Positions 51,035 through 60,492 of a stretch of 64,000 nucleotides of DNA are shown piece after piece (the first letter of the stretch is position 1; each line of letters begins with the position of its first letter). The DNA lies in the NCBI GenBank assembly GCA_023268355.1, contig JALNJK010000001.1:248001-312000 (forward strand), in the 5' to 3' direction. The notes under the pieces are model-generated. The model searched no databases and was not told where the DNA came from. It saw only the letters and a program-made list of their open reading frames with translations. This DNA comes from Candidatus Terraquivivens tengchongensis. Its GTDB lineage: Archaea > Thermoproteota > Nitrososphaeria_A > Caldarchaeales > Wolframiiraptoraceae. The position numbers were made by a program, and so were the translations under genes.

Positions 51035-53782
51035 ATGGAAGGCAACAAGCCTATGGTCGAAAATTGGCACTCGATGAGCATCAAAGAGGTCATGGCTAGG
51101 CTTAGGACCGACCCGGAGAGGGGACTAACTAGCGACGAAGCAATCAACAGGCTCTCTACGTTCGGTCCGAACGAGATCGAAAAACCGAAGAAGGTCTCAG
51201 GTCTAAAGATATTCATCAGACAATTTAAGAACGTCTTGATTTTGTTACTGCTTGTTGCCACGGTCATATCTGCAATCTTAGGTGAACTTGTTGATTCCAT
51301 ACTAATATTCATAATAGTGATGGCAGCAACCATCTTAGGATTCGTCCAGGAGCTAAGGGCAGAGAAGGCGCTCGAAGCTCTGAAGAAAATGCTGAGCCCG
51401 AGGATCAACGTCATCCGGGACGGAAAAGTTGTCAACATAGCGACTAAGGAGATTGTTCCTGGCGACGTTATGCTCCTCGAGGCGGGCGACAAGATACCTG
51501 CTGATGCACGGCTCATTTACGTCGCTAACCTGCAAGTTAACGAGGCATCCCTTACTGGTGAATCCGTACCGGTTTTGAAGCAGGTTGAGCCCTCGCCCGT
51601 GGATGCAAGTATTAGTGATAGACGCTGCATGGTGTTTGCAGGTACAACTGTTACTTACGGTAAGGGCAAGTGCGTAGTCGTTGCTACGGGAATGAATACA
51701 GAGCTCGGTAAGATAGCCAGAACTGTGGCTACGATCGAAAAGGAGGAGACACCACTCGAGAGGAAGACGAAGGAAATAGGCAACTTCCTCGTTAGGGTCG
51801 TAATAATCGTAATAAGCTTGATAGCTATTGCAGGTATCCTCGAGGAGCTGTTTCTGTACGGCAATCTGACCGTTGATTTCGTCGTCGAGATGATGGTATT
51901 CGCTGTAGCCCTAGCGGTGGCAGCGGTTCCGGAGGCATTACCGGCGATCGTTACGGGCACGCTGGCTATAGGCATGTATGTGATGGCTAAGCACAATGCC
52001 TTAATCAGGAGGATGTCAGCCGTGGAGACGCTCGGTTGCACACAGGTCATATGCTCCGACAAGACTGGGACGCTCACTAAGGGTGAGATGACAGTTGTGC
52101 AGCTCTTTGTTTCAGGAAGAAACATCAAGGTCTCGGGCACAGGTTACGAGCCAAAAGGAGGGTTCTTCGAGGATGGGAAGATCATAGAACCCGATGGGTC
52201 AATCCATCTGCTCCTTAAGGCAGGTTCACTTTGTAACGATGCGCAGCTCGTGAATACCAACGGAGGATGGAGCGTGATAGGAGATCCGACAGAGGGTGCA
52301 CTCATAGTCGTTGCCAGAAAGGCTGGAATAGATGAGCTAGAACTCAGGAAGGCAAACCCAAGAGTCTTCGAGGTACCATTCAGCTCGGAGAGAAAGAAGA
52401 TGACGACTGTCCACAAGACGCCGGACGGGTCTTTGGTTGCATACATGAAGGGAGCTGTCGAGGTAGTTCTAGATTCTTGCGATAGGATTCTCCTGAACGG
52501 AGAGGAGGTACAGCTATCGGATGAGTTGAGGTCGGATGTACTTGCGATAAACGACGAGATGGCAGCAAACGGTCTCAGGGTGTTGGCTATAGCATATAGA
52601 AGTAGTGTTGACTGTGAGGAATATACAGATGCCGAAAAGCTCGAGAGGGATTTCATACTGATCGGCCTATTCGGCATGATGGACCCGCCAAGAGAAGATG
52701 CCATAGAGGCCATCAAGGTGTGCAAGCAGGTTCAGATAAAACCCGTGATGATTACTGGTGATCATAAGCAGACGGCCGTGGCCATCGCAAAAAGCATGAA
52801 GATCTACGAGGAAGGAGACATCGTGCTAACTGGTCAAGAGTTGGAGAAGATAGACGATGCCGAGCTTAGCAAGGTGTGCGAGAAGGTCACAGTTTATGCG
52901 AGGGTTTCTCCGCTAGACAAGCTGAAGATAGTTAAGGCATGGAAGCGAAGGGGAAAAATCGTCGCGATGACTGGTGACGGTGTGAACGACGCACCAGCGT
53001 TGAAGCAGGCCGACATAGGCGTCGCCATGGGAATAACGGGGACTGAGGTCTCGAAGGAAGCGGCCGACATGGTCCTGTCCGATGACAACTTCGCTACAAT
53101 CGTGAAGGCTATAGAGCTGGGCAGATGGATATACGACAACATCAAGAAGTTCCTGCTCTACCTGCTCAAGAGCAACATAGTTGAGGTAGCGGTCATAGCC
53201 ATACTCGTGCTCTTAGGGTTTCCGCTCCCTCTGCTACCAGTCCACATACTGTACATAAACTTGGCAACCGATGGTCTCCCTGCGATCGCTCTCGGCTTAG
53301 CGCCGCCAGAGCCTGGACTCATGAATCGACCACCGAGAGATCCGAAGGAATCCGTATTCTCGCGTGAAATTAAGTTTCTGTTAGGCTTAATAACTTCCAT
53401 TCATACGCCGTTCTTTGTTTGGATCTTCTTCTCGAACATAGGCAGGGGTATCGACGTTGCTAGGACTATTCTCTTCCTATCCTTCGTCATCGTTGAGCTT
53501 TCTCTTGCGTTGAACCTTTGCTCGATAAGGTACCCAATAACTAAAGTCAAGCCACATAAGTGGTTATTGCTTGCTGTACTATGGGAAGTTTTCATGTTGT
53601 GTATGATAGTCAGCTTGGAAGGTCTAAGAAACGTCTTTCAGCTAGTGCCGCTATCGTCCCAAGATCTTATTACGTTAGCGTTTGTAGCGCTCATACCATT
53701 TGTCGAGTTTGAATTGATAAAGCGTATAGCACCAGACCTCCTAATACCAGAATCTGAGTTGAAGTTTCAAAAAATAAGTTAA
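51035..53782 (+). CDS. P-type (P2A-like) cation-transporting ATPase
   Basis: A 915-residue P-type ATPase with about ten transmembrane helices. Hallmarks: LTGESVPV (actuator), PEALPAIVTG (membrane metal site), CSDKTGTLT (phosphorylated D), MTGDGVNDAPALKQADIG (hinge) and DLLxxRP-free C-terminus. The PEALPA/NxxxD-like helix 4-6 pattern suggests a Ca2+ or Mn2+ pump (SERCA-like P2A). It has an ATG start and is followed 27 nt later by a VIT1-like metal carrier, so the pair may handle divalent metals. Confidence 0.9.
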   Translation: MEGNKPMVENWHSMSIKEVMARLRTDPERGLTSDEAINRLSTFGPNEIEKPKKVSGLKIFIRQFKNVLILLLLVATVISAILGELVDSILIFIIVMAATILGFVQELRAEKALEALKKMLSPRINVIRDGKVVNIATKEIVPGDVMLLEAGDKIPADARLIYVANLQVNEASLTGESVPVLKQVEPSPVDASISDRRCMVFAGTTVTYGKGKCVVVATGMNTELGKIARTVATIEKEETPLERKTKEIGNFLVRVVIIVISLIAIAGILEELFLYGNLTVDFVVEMMVFAVALAVAAVPEALPAIVTGTLAIGMYVMAKHNALIRRMSAVETLGCTQVICSDKTGTLTKGEMTVVQLFVSGRNIKVSGTGYEPKGGFFEDGKIIEPDGSIHLLLKAGSLCNDAQLVNTNGGWSVIGDPTEGALIVVARKAGIDELELRKANPRVFEVPFSSERKKMTTVHKTPDGSLVAYMKGAVEVVLDSCDRILLNGEEVQLSDELRSDVLAINDEMAANGLRVLAIAYRSSVDCEEYTDAEKLERDFILIGLFGMMDPPREDAIEAIKVCKQVQIKPVMITGDHKQTAVAIAKSMKIYEEGDIVLTGQELEKIDDAELSKVCEKVTVYARVSPLDKLKIVKAWKRRGKIVAMTGDGVNDAPALKQADIGVAMGITGTEVSKEAADMVLSDDNFATIVKAIELGRWIYDNIKKFLLYLLKSNIVEVAVIAILVLLGFPLPLLPVHILYINLATDGLPAIALGLAPPEPGLMNRPPRDPKESVFSREIKFLLGLITSIHTPFFVWIFFSNIGRGIDVARTILFLSFVIVELSLALNLCSIRYPITKVKPHKWLLLAVLWEVFMLCMIVSLEGLRNVFQLVPLSSQDLITLAFVALIPFVEFELIKRIAPDLLIPESELKFQKIS

Positions 53783-53809
53783 ATACGTGATAGTAGCACT
53801 CGTAACATC

Positions 53810-54922
53810 ATGGAGAAAAATGTAAAATTCATGGTCGAGGCATATAAGGATGAGTACATTGATTCGTGCCTCTACAAAAACATGGCCGCATACGTTAAGG
53901 ATGAGGTTAAGAGACAGACCTTCGATGAGTTGTCCAAGGTAGAGAGGACGCACGCAAATTTTTGGTATGATTTTTTGGAGAGTATGGGAATAACGCCAAG
54001 CATAAGTCTGAGCTCTAGGTTGAAGTTGTTCTTCATGATTCTGTTCACGAGGCTTCTTGGATACAAGCTAACCATAAGGCTCTTTGAGGCGGGCGAGCTA
54101 GCCGCGATAAAGAAGTATTCAGAGCTATATAGGTCTGCAGACCTTACCAAGGATGTTCGAGAACAACTTGGAAAAATAATCTACGATGAGATATCACATG
54201 AAGAATACCTGATGTCTGAAGTGCTAAAGATTAAAACGATGTTTGAACGTGTGAGGGATGCGTTGTACGGTATGGTGGATGCGCTTGTCGAGGTTCTTGC
54301 GGTCGTGGTTGGCTTGGCGAGCGTAATTCGAGAACCTGTAGTTGTGGCTTTGGCAGGAATAATAGCTGGTTCTGCTGGGACTTTCTCCATGGCAGCTGGT
54401 GCTTACCTTTCGGCGAAGAGCCAACATGAGATTGCTTCAGCGAAGGGTGCAAAGGTGGAGATGGAGGTAGAAGTGAGTCCTGAGAATGCGTACAAGAAGC
54501 TTGTCGATTACTTCCGCAAAGAAGGATTGCGTGAAGAAGACTTGGAAATTGTAGTCTCGAGGCTCATGGAGTCAAAGAAAGCTTGCACCGAAATCCTTAA
54601 GCGTGAAGAGTTGGGCACTACTGAGAGCGAGCTACCTAGTCCTAAAAGGGCGGCGCTCGATGCAGGATTATACTACTTCTTAGCAGCCCTGTTCCCGATA
54701 GCACCTTTCGTCTTCGGCCTCTCTGGCCCGATGGGTGTCGTCTCAGCAATAGCAAGCTCAGCTACGGCATTAGCAGTTACTGGTATTTTGGTTGGCGTAA
54801 TGACGGGTATCAGCCCTTTAAGGAAGGCTGGAGAGATGGTCGGCATAGCCCTCGGCGCTGCGGGTCTAACCTACACTATCGGAACGTTGGCGAAGATGAT
54901 GCTCGGCATAGAAGTGCTGTGA
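53810..54922 (+). CDS. VIT1/CCC1 family protein with N-terminal ferritin-like domain
   Basis: A 370-residue protein. Residues ~1-150 are helical, with E/H-rich segments (DELSKVERTHANFW, DEISHEEYLMSEVLK) like a rubrerythrin/ferritin-type diiron domain. Residues ~160-230 and 280-370 hold the VIT1-type helices (GMVDALVEVLAVVVGLASV, PVVVALAGIIAGSAGTFSMAAGAYLSAKSQHE). It transports Fe2+ or Mn2+ across the membrane, perhaps with iron storage coupled. It lies directly after the P-type ATPase. Confidence 0.85.
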   Translation: MEKNVKFMVEAYKDEYIDSCLYKNMAAYVKDEVKRQTFDELSKVERTHANFWYDFLESMGITPSISLSSRLKLFFMILFTRLLGYKLTIRLFEAGELAAIKKYSELYRSADLTKDVREQLGKIIYDEISHEEYLMSEVLKIKTMFERVRDALYGMVDALVEVLAVVVGLASVIREPVVVALAGIIAGSAGTFSMAAGAYLSAKSQHEIASAKGAKVEMEVEVSPENAYKKLVDYFRKEGLREEDLEIVVSRLMESKKACTEILKREELGTTESELPSPKRAALDAGLYYFLAALFPIAPFVFGLSGPMGVVSAIASSATALAVTGILVGVMTGISPLRKAGEMVGIALGAAGLTYTIGTLAKMMLGIEVL

Positions 54923-54926
54923 ACAT

Positions 54927-55418
54927 TCAAGATTTTATGGCACGAGCCTCCATGTAACTGTCTCCGGTGTAATGGAGTAATGGGCTGAACGTAGTCTTTC
55001 TTACGTGCTCTTCTACTACTTTTCCTACGACGAGGTAATGGTCACCGAATAGGTTCATGTATACAACGACGCACTCAAGCGTTATCGGCGATTCGGCTAT
55101 GCCAGAGGGTCTGATTTTCTTGGACGGGGTCTTTGTTAGTTTTGTCATGCTGAACTTGTCAACGTCCCTGCCCGAGTGGCTGCCGCAGACCCTAACTTGT
55201 TCAAGCATCTCCAACGTCGCTACGTTTACCGTGAATTCGCCGACTTCCTTGAGGTTCGAGAAGGTATGTCTTTCTGGCGCAACGGCAATAGCCACATATT
55301 TTGGGCTGAAGCTAACCGGCATGACGAAGCTGGCTGGCATGATGTTTTCCTTACCCTTGCCGTCAACTGTCACAACGAGCACGACCGGTCTTGGAAATAT
55401 TTCCTGAGATATGCGCAT
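54927..55418 (-). CDS. Flavin reductase-like protein (FMN-binding split barrel)
   Basis: A 163-residue protein with the flavin-reductase signature: PRPVVLVVTVDGKGKENIMPASFVMPVSF, PKYVAIAVAPERHTFSNL and GEFTVNVA. It binds FMN and probably reduces flavin with NAD(P)H or acts as an FMN-containing flavoprotein. The 3' end is 5 nt from the convergent VIT1-like gene, with no space for a terminator. The partner oxygenase is not visible. Confidence 0.88.
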   Translation of the reverse strand: MRISQEIFPRPVVLVVTVDGKGKENIMPASFVMPVSFSPKYVAIAVAPERHTFSNLKEVGEFTVNVATLEMLEQVRVCGSHSGRDVDKFSMTKLTKTPSKKIRPSGIAESPITLECVVVYMNLFGDHYLVVGKVVEEHVRKTTFSPLLHYTGDSYMEARAIKS

Positions 55419-55488
55419 GGTTTAACACCATTTTTAGGGCAAATTTTTATATAAATCGCACGTTTATTTTTCTTTATAGTGAATTTTC

Positions 55489-55620
55489 ATGCATGTGCAT
55501 AGATTGTTTATTTGTACAATTGGATGGACTGAAGTGCCAATCGTTAGGTTCGTCGTCAGACATGGCTTGGAGGTTGGCGATTTTGCTTTCGCTTTTAAGT
55601 TTGGAAGGATTTTTTGTTGA
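55489..55620 (+). pseudogene. CARF-like N-terminal fragment (43 aa)
   Basis: A short ORF beginning MHVHRLFICTIGWTEVPIVR and continuing FVVRHGLEVGDFAFAF, then a stop. The run hydrophobic strand-TIGWTE-PIVR-VVRHGLEVGD-hydrophobic strand mirrors the first beta-alpha-beta unit of CARF domains of CRISPR-associated sensors (Csa3/Csx1-like; T-L-G-F/W-x-E-xxxxR-xxxRHGL-xxGD). A TATA box (TTTATATAAATC near 55445-55457) lies upstream. The rest of the domain is missing: NrpR starts 40 nt later. It looks like the decayed remnant of a CRISPR-linked gene or a truncated copy. Chance resemblance in 43 residues cannot be excluded. Confidence 0.45.
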
Positions 55621-55659
55621 AAGTTTATAAATTATTAAAAGCACTTTTATAATAATGTT

Positions 55660-56640
55660 ATGATCGAGTCTGCCGAGATTTCTAGGTTGGAAATTGAAAT
55701 GTTGAGAATTTTGAGTGAGTCAGCCGAGCCTGTTGGATCTAGAATGCTTAAGCGAGAATTGGAGAAAAGAGGGATTTTCCTGAACGAGAGGACTGTGAGG
55801 TATCATCTTCAATTGTTAGAATTGAGGGGTTTGGTTACTGGACATGAGCGACGTGGAAGAACTATAACTGATTACGGCTTAGCGGAGCTTAGCAGAGCTT
55901 TGGTTTCTAAGAAAGTTGGTTTTGTTATCACTCGCTTCTTATCGATGGCCTATTCAGTTACATATGATTATGCCGCAGATTCTGGAATGGTTGTCACAAA
56001 TGTTTCCATTGTGGACAAATCTTTTTATGATAAAATTTTAAGGATTGTGAATGATTTGCATCTTGCAAATTTGCTTTTGGCACCATACATTAAGGTTTTA
56101 GATGAAGATGAAGAGTATCAGAACATAGTTGTTCCTGAAGGAAAGATTGGTCTTTTCACGATTTGCGACCTGACTGTGGACGGGGTGCTTATACGTTCCG
56201 GGATTCCTTTATTTTTTAAGTATGGTGGTTTGGTTCAAGTGGTGAACGGTAAACCTTTACGTTTTATTAATATGATCTCCTACGAGGGGACAACGATCTC
56301 CCCGCTTGAACTTTTCATTAGAAGCAATCAGACTTCTGTTTTAAATGTTGTCAAAATCGGATCTGGGGTTTTACCTGTTGGTATGAGAGAAATTGTGGCA
56401 GAAGCTAGAGAGAGAACGCAGAAGATTATTTCGACGTTAAAAGAAAAGGGATGGGGAGGTGTTTTAACTTTGGGCTTTCCAAATGAGCCGGTACTCGGTG
56501 TGCCGGTGTCTCTGGACAGGTTCGGATTATGTATGGTTGGGGGGCTTGCTCTGGCAGCAGCTCTCTTAGAAAGCGGGGCGAAAATTGAAACCTTTGCCTC
56601 TTACTGCTTAGTTCCCATCGAGGATATGAAAAGAATATAA
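55660..56640 (+). CDS. nrpR: NrpR-type nitrogen regulator
   Basis: A 326-residue protein. An N-terminal winged helix (residues ~5-70; SRLEIEMLRILSESAEPVGSRMLKREL) is followed by one NrpR (DUF128) domain, including LANLLLAPYIKVLDEDEEYQNIVVPEGKIG and GLCMVGGLALAAALLESGAKIE. NrpR represses nitrogen-assimilation genes and is released by 2-oxoglutarate. Here it lies next to the split glutamate synthase and 7 kb from glnA. One NrpR domain instead of two is within the known range. It has its own TATA (AGTTTATAAATTATT, 55622-55636). Confidence 0.82.
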   Translation: MIESAEISRLEIEMLRILSESAEPVGSRMLKRELEKRGIFLNERTVRYHLQLLELRGLVTGHERRGRTITDYGLAELSRALVSKKVGFVITRFLSMAYSVTYDYAADSGMVVTNVSIVDKSFYDKILRIVNDLHLANLLLAPYIKVLDEDEEYQNIVVPEGKIGLFTICDLTVDGVLIRSGIPLFFKYGGLVQVVNGKPLRFINMISYEGTTISPLELFIRSNQTSVLNVVKIGSGVLPVGMREIVAEARERTQKIISTLKEKGWGGVLTLGFPNEPVLGVPVSLDRFGLCMVGGLALAAALLESGAKIETFASYCLVPIEDMKRI

Positions 56641-56732
56641 TGTATCACTAAAGATAAAAAACATACATGCACTAACGTATTAATAAACTGCAAAGCACCT
56701 TAGTATTGGATGACAAAACCGTTTAGGTATTC

Positions 56733-57509
56733 TTAAGTGTAGAGTTTTCCATAAGGCCTGTGGGATGCTGGCACTATTTTTACAAACTCCTCTTTTACCA
56801 TCTTGCTAAAATCAAAGTTAAAAAGGGTGCAGAACTGTTTGAGTAGACCATGGATAACTTGCAAATCATTTTCGTCAACATCCATCGTTTTAGCACCATT
56901 CCAAAGGTGGGTTGGTTTTCCTCTTACGTATATAACCCCACCATGCATCCCTGCACCCATAAACCTTGTTTCATGTTGTCCATTCCCACTTAACCCTAGG
57001 AGGAGAATTATACCTCCTGCCATATATTCTCCTAGAAAGTCACCAGCACATCCACCGATAACTAATACTGGTGTGGTTTGATAACCTTTCATATGGATGC
57101 CGGCACGATATCCAACATCATCACGTATGAAAATTTTACCCCCTCTCATAGAGTAACCGACAATGTCACCTGCATGTCCGTATACGACTATTAACCCATC
57201 ATTCATAGTATTGCCGCAACCATCTTCAACGTTTCCATAGACGTATATGTTTGGACCGTTCATAAAAATTCCAAGATCATTTCCGGGCGTACCATAAAGC
57301 CTAAATGTAATGTTATCCCCTAATCCCGCACCTATGTAACGTTGACCATAAACGTTATACAGATTAAATTCTTTAAACCCTTTCCTAACGAGGTCTCTTA
57401 TTAACGTATTCAATTCGTGATAATGCATTTCCATGCTATTAATATTAACAACATTATTTTCAATTTTTAAACGTGAAAACTCTTTTAATGTTTTAGGAAG
57501 ATCTACCAT
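56733..57509 (-). CDS. Glutamate synthase GXGXG-domain subunit
   Basis: A 258-residue beta-helix protein with a GXGXG-type repeat (DNITFRLYGTPGNDLGIFMNG, GCGNTMNDGLIVVYGHAGDIVGYSMRGGKIFIRDDVG). It corresponds to the alpha C-terminal structural domain of glutamate synthase, present as a separate gene in archaea. It is in the same run as the other two subunits (12-nt gap to the next gene), so they make one complex producing glutamate from glutamine and 2-oxoglutarate. Confidence 0.9.
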   Translation of the reverse strand: MVDLPKTLKEFSRLKIENNVVNINSMEMHYHELNTLIRDLVRKGFKEFNLYNVYGQRYIGAGLGDNITFRLYGTPGNDLGIFMNGPNIYVYGNVEDGCGNTMNDGLIVVYGHAGDIVGYSMRGGKIFIRDDVGYRAGIHMKGYQTTPVLVIGGCAGDFLGEYMAGGIILLLGLSGNGQHETRFMGAGMHGGVIYVRGKPTHLWNGAKTMDVDENDLQVIHGLLKQFCTLFNFDFSKMVKEEFVKIVPASHRPYGKLYT

Positions 57510-57521
57510 GAAATCTTGCCC

Positions 57522-59033
57522 CTACATACCAGCGGGTTTAACATTTAAGATCTTAAGTTCACTCTCACTTAATCCGATGCCTCTTAATTGTTCGCGGTTT
57601 CCACGTAAGCTTTCGATGGCGTTTATGCCCATCCCGCCGAGCATTTCCTTAATCTCTATACTCCAAGCATTGAGAAGGTTAACTAATCTGCGCGAGGCCT
57701 CTTCTGGGTTAAGTCTTTTTGAGATTCTAGGATTTGTAGTGGCTATACCCCACGGACATTTCCCAGTATAACACCTTTGACACACCGTGCAACCCATAGC
57801 TATTAGGGCTGCTGTGCCTATATAAACGGCATCAGCACCAAGGGCAATGGCTTTAACCACATCGGCACTGTTTCGAATACTTCCAGAAACCACTATGGAG
57901 ACCTCATTTCTTATACCTTCGTTGCGAAGTCGTTCATCCACAACAGCTAAAGCAAACTCGACAGGTATGCCAACATTATCCCTTATAACCTTCGGAGCTG
58001 CACCTGTAGATCCTCTGACACCGTCTATCACAATAATGTCAGCACCGCTACGTGCTATACCGCTTGCTATTGCAGCTACATTATGAACCGCAGCTATTTT
58101 CACGGCCACAGGTTTGATATATTCTGTCGCCTCTTTTAAGGCATAAACAAGCTGTTTCAGGTCTTCAATCGAATATATGTCATGGTGTGGAGCAGGGGAT
58201 AAAGCATCAGTGCCCACAGGTATCATTCGCATTTTAGCAATTTCCTCGCTTACTTTTTCTCCTGGTAGATGTCCGCCTATTCCTGGTTTTGCCCCTTGCC
58301 CTATTTTGATTTCAATCGCTGCACCAACTTTAAGGTATTCTATATGGATACCGAAGCGTCCAGAAGCTACCTGAACTATTATGTGGTCTCCATACTTATA
58401 TAAGCTCGGGTGCAACCCGCCTTCTCCACAATTAAAATATGTTCCGCATTCCACAGCAGCTCTCACCAAGGCTTCTTGTACATTCAGGTTTACGGCACCG
58501 TATGACATTGCGGCAAACATTACGGGAATTTCCAACTGTAATTGTGGTGCGAGTTCCGTTTCCAAAACAACATCCCCACCGTTTGACGCGAGCTCCACTT
58601 GTTTGCCTTTTTTACCAAGATAGGTCCTTAATTCGATAGGCTCTCTCAAAGGGTCAATGGATGGATTAGTTACTTGGCTTGCATTCAATAACAATTTATC
58701 CCAATATGTTAAGTTGGGCTTGTCGCATCCCATGCCAGTTAATATTGCGCTCCCTGTTTCCGCCTGTTTCTTGATAGCCATTATAGCTTCGCTCGTCCAA
58801 TGGTAATTTTTACGATACGAAACAGGGTTTTTCTTAATAACTATAGCACGTTTTGGACAAAAAACCACACATCTTTGACAATTTACACAATTTTCATCTC
58901 TACTAAGCACATAATCATCTTTCTCGTCATAGTAATGAACACCATACGTGCATTGCTCGATGCAGATCTTGCATTTGTTGCATCGCTTTACATCCCTTCT
59001 AACAACATATTCAGGCAGAAGGTAACTCCTCAT
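57522..59033 (-). CDS. Glutamate synthase FMN/iron-sulfur central subunit
   Basis: A 503-residue protein. Residues ~1-75 hold two ferredoxin-type clusters (CNKCKICIEQC and CVNCQRCVVFC). The rest is the FMN-binding synthase barrel: FAAMSYGAVNLNVQEALVRAA, GGHLPGEKVSEEIA, GADIIVIDGVRGSTGAAP and the 3Fe-4S motif CTVCQRCYTGKCPWGIA. It catalyses the reductive transfer of the amino group to 2-oxoglutarate. This is the archaeal GltB2-type subunit, in which the amidotransferase and GXGXG parts are separate genes. Confidence 0.93.
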   Translation of the reverse strand: MRSYLLPEYVVRRDVKRCNKCKICIEQCTYGVHYYDEKDDYVLSRDENCVNCQRCVVFCPKRAIVIKKNPVSYRKNYHWTSEAIMAIKKQAETGSAILTGMGCDKPNLTYWDKLLLNASQVTNPSIDPLREPIELRTYLGKKGKQVELASNGGDVVLETELAPQLQLEIPVMFAAMSYGAVNLNVQEALVRAAVECGTYFNCGEGGLHPSLYKYGDHIIVQVASGRFGIHIEYLKVGAAIEIKIGQGAKPGIGGHLPGEKVSEEIAKMRMIPVGTDALSPAPHHDIYSIEDLKQLVYALKEATEYIKPVAVKIAAVHNVAAIASGIARSGADIIVIDGVRGSTGAAPKVIRDNVGIPVEFALAVVDERLRNEGIRNEVSIVVSGSIRNSADVVKAIALGADAVYIGTAALIAMGCTVCQRCYTGKCPWGIATTNPRISKRLNPEEASRRLVNLLNAWSIEIKEMLGGMGINAIESLRGNREQLRGIGLSESELKILNVKPAGM

Positions 59034-59051
59034 GATTGCATCCCCAAATTA

Positions 59052-60161
59052 TTAGACGAGTACAGGAACCTTAACCATGCCTACTGCGATTTCTCCTCCA
59101 TGAAGGTTCCAGACTTTATCTAAAGTAGGTTGTACGACGCGTATCGCAGCCTCTTCAGATGAGAGGTAGAAGAAGTTCCCTTTCATGGCAGCCGTCAACG
59201 GTCTTAACTTTATTCGATCTACCAATCCAATCATTTGACCGTGTCGAGCAACGATGATAGAGAATGGACCATTCATTAACAACCCGCTGTAAATTTGCCT
59301 TAATGTCGTTAAGAGTTGTCTCTGCCTTTGTGGCATGCAATCAATCTCATTCCAGAAAGGAGGTGTTAAAATTTTTGGAACCAACTCTAATGGGATTTCA
59401 TGTCTTCTCACCAAGAGGTCAAATGCATAAGTGAGCACTTCGGTATCCGTTTGCATCGTGCACTCATATCCATAGGTTGCTAGAAAGCGGCGATTGGTGC
59501 CATACGATGAAAGCTCTCCGTTGTGAGCAACGGCCCAGTCTAAAAGGTTGAAGGGATGGGCTCCTCCCCACCAACCAGGGGTGTTTGTTGGATATCTGTT
59601 ATGACAAATCCACATGTAGCCCTCATATTCTTCAAGACAAAAGTATTCCGCAATTTCTTCAGGATAGCCCACTCCTTTAAACACGCCCATGTTTTTGCCA
59701 CTTGAAAAGATTAAGGCTCTACCACTTTCTGCCGTGTTTATTCTCATTACATTTTTCACTACGTAATCATCTTCCGTGAGGTTTTTCTCTCTCATTTTTG
59801 ACGTGAGAGGTTCGACAAAGTATCTCCATATTAACGGCGGATTCCAAACTTTGGCCTCTTTCGTCGGGAGCTCTTCGCTTAGAACTACCCTAAAGTTTTC
59901 CTCCAGAACTTTTTCTACATCCCTTTTAGCTTGATGGTTCAGATACATCACATGAAAGGCGTAAAGTTCTCTATAATCAGGATAAATACCATATACTGCG
60001 AAGCCGCTTCCCAGACCGTTCCCCCTTTCCCGCATATTAGATATAGCTCTAACAGGGTCTTTAGAGGGAAATCTTTTTCCTTCAACGTTAATCATTCCGA
60101 AAAGCGCACAAGCGCCTGTGTCCTTGTCATATTCGTATGGATTATTAGCCCCGTTCCACAT
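59052..60161 (-). CDS. Glutamate synthase amidotransferase subunit (start revised)
   Basis: A class II glutamine amidotransferase. The catalytic cysteine is within GACALFGMINVEGK, preceded by a short propeptide expected to be cleaved. The later CHNRYPTNTPGWWGGAHPF and AHNGELSSYGTN match the ammonia-site loop. The longest reading starts at GTG 60212, but a TATA box centred near 60195 (GCTTATATAC) and another near 60228 lie inside or too close to it. The ATG at 60161 (MWNGANNPYEYD) has TATA at the right distance, giving a leaderless or short-leader mRNA. It feeds ammonia to the FMN subunit just downstream (18 nt). Confidence 0.85.
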   Translation of the reverse strand: MWNGANNPYEYDKDTGACALFGMINVEGKRFPSKDPVRAISNMRERGNGLGSGFAVYGIYPDYRELYAFHVMYLNHQAKRDVEKVLEENFRVVLSEELPTKEAKVWNPPLIWRYFVEPLTSKMREKNLTEDDYVVKNVMRINTAESGRALIFSSGKNMGVFKGVGYPEEIAEYFCLEEYEGYMWICHNRYPTNTPGWWGGAHPFNLLDWAVAHNGELSSYGTNRRFLATYGYECTMQTDTEVLTYAFDLLVRRHEIPLELVPKILTPPFWNEIDCMPQRQRQLLTTLRQIYSGLLMNGPFSIIVARHGQMIGLVDRIKLRPLTAAMKGNFFYLSSEEAAIRVVQPTLDKVWNLHGGEIAVGMVKVPVLV

Positions 60162-60360
60162 TTTTGGCTGTAGGTGACCTATTGCCGATGTATATAAGCT
60201 TTTCCAAAACACGATTACCGAATCTTTTTATAAGTAATTTGTAAGAATTTAAAAGCACAGGTCAGCCTAATAAAAAGAACAGGGTAACCAGCGCTCTAGG
60301 CTTTGTTGCTATGTTCCATTAAATATGGAGAAAATCTCTGCATATATTCCCCTAATTAAA

Positions 60361-60434
60361 AAGTTCAGCACTGCGGAAAATTTTTTCCAATATGCTGAAC
60401 TAATTAGCGGGAACGAGCGTCTCATAGGCCTATG
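60361..60434. repeat. Dispersed palindromic element, copy B
   Basis: AAGTTCAGCA and TGCTGAACTAATT flank GGAAAATTTTTTCC, aligned base for base with copy A at 43161-43235 and followed by the same GCGG-ACGAGCGT-CAT-GGCC blocks (one base shorter). Differences are clustered in the loop. It lies in the gap between hisD and the glutamate synthase amidotransferase gene. Two copies of equal spacing and sequence in unrelated gaps imply a dispersed element. Confidence 0.75.
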
Positions 60435-60492
60435 GTCCACCTGCAGGCTTTGTTATTCATGTATAACAACTACTCTACCATTGAGAGGCTAG

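Noticed and set aside
55391-55630. 79-residue plus-strand ORF overlapping the flavin reductase start
   Set aside because: It begins inside the flavin reductase gene on the other strand and lacks domain features. A shorter ORF in another frame (55489-55620) carries the CARF-like pattern instead.
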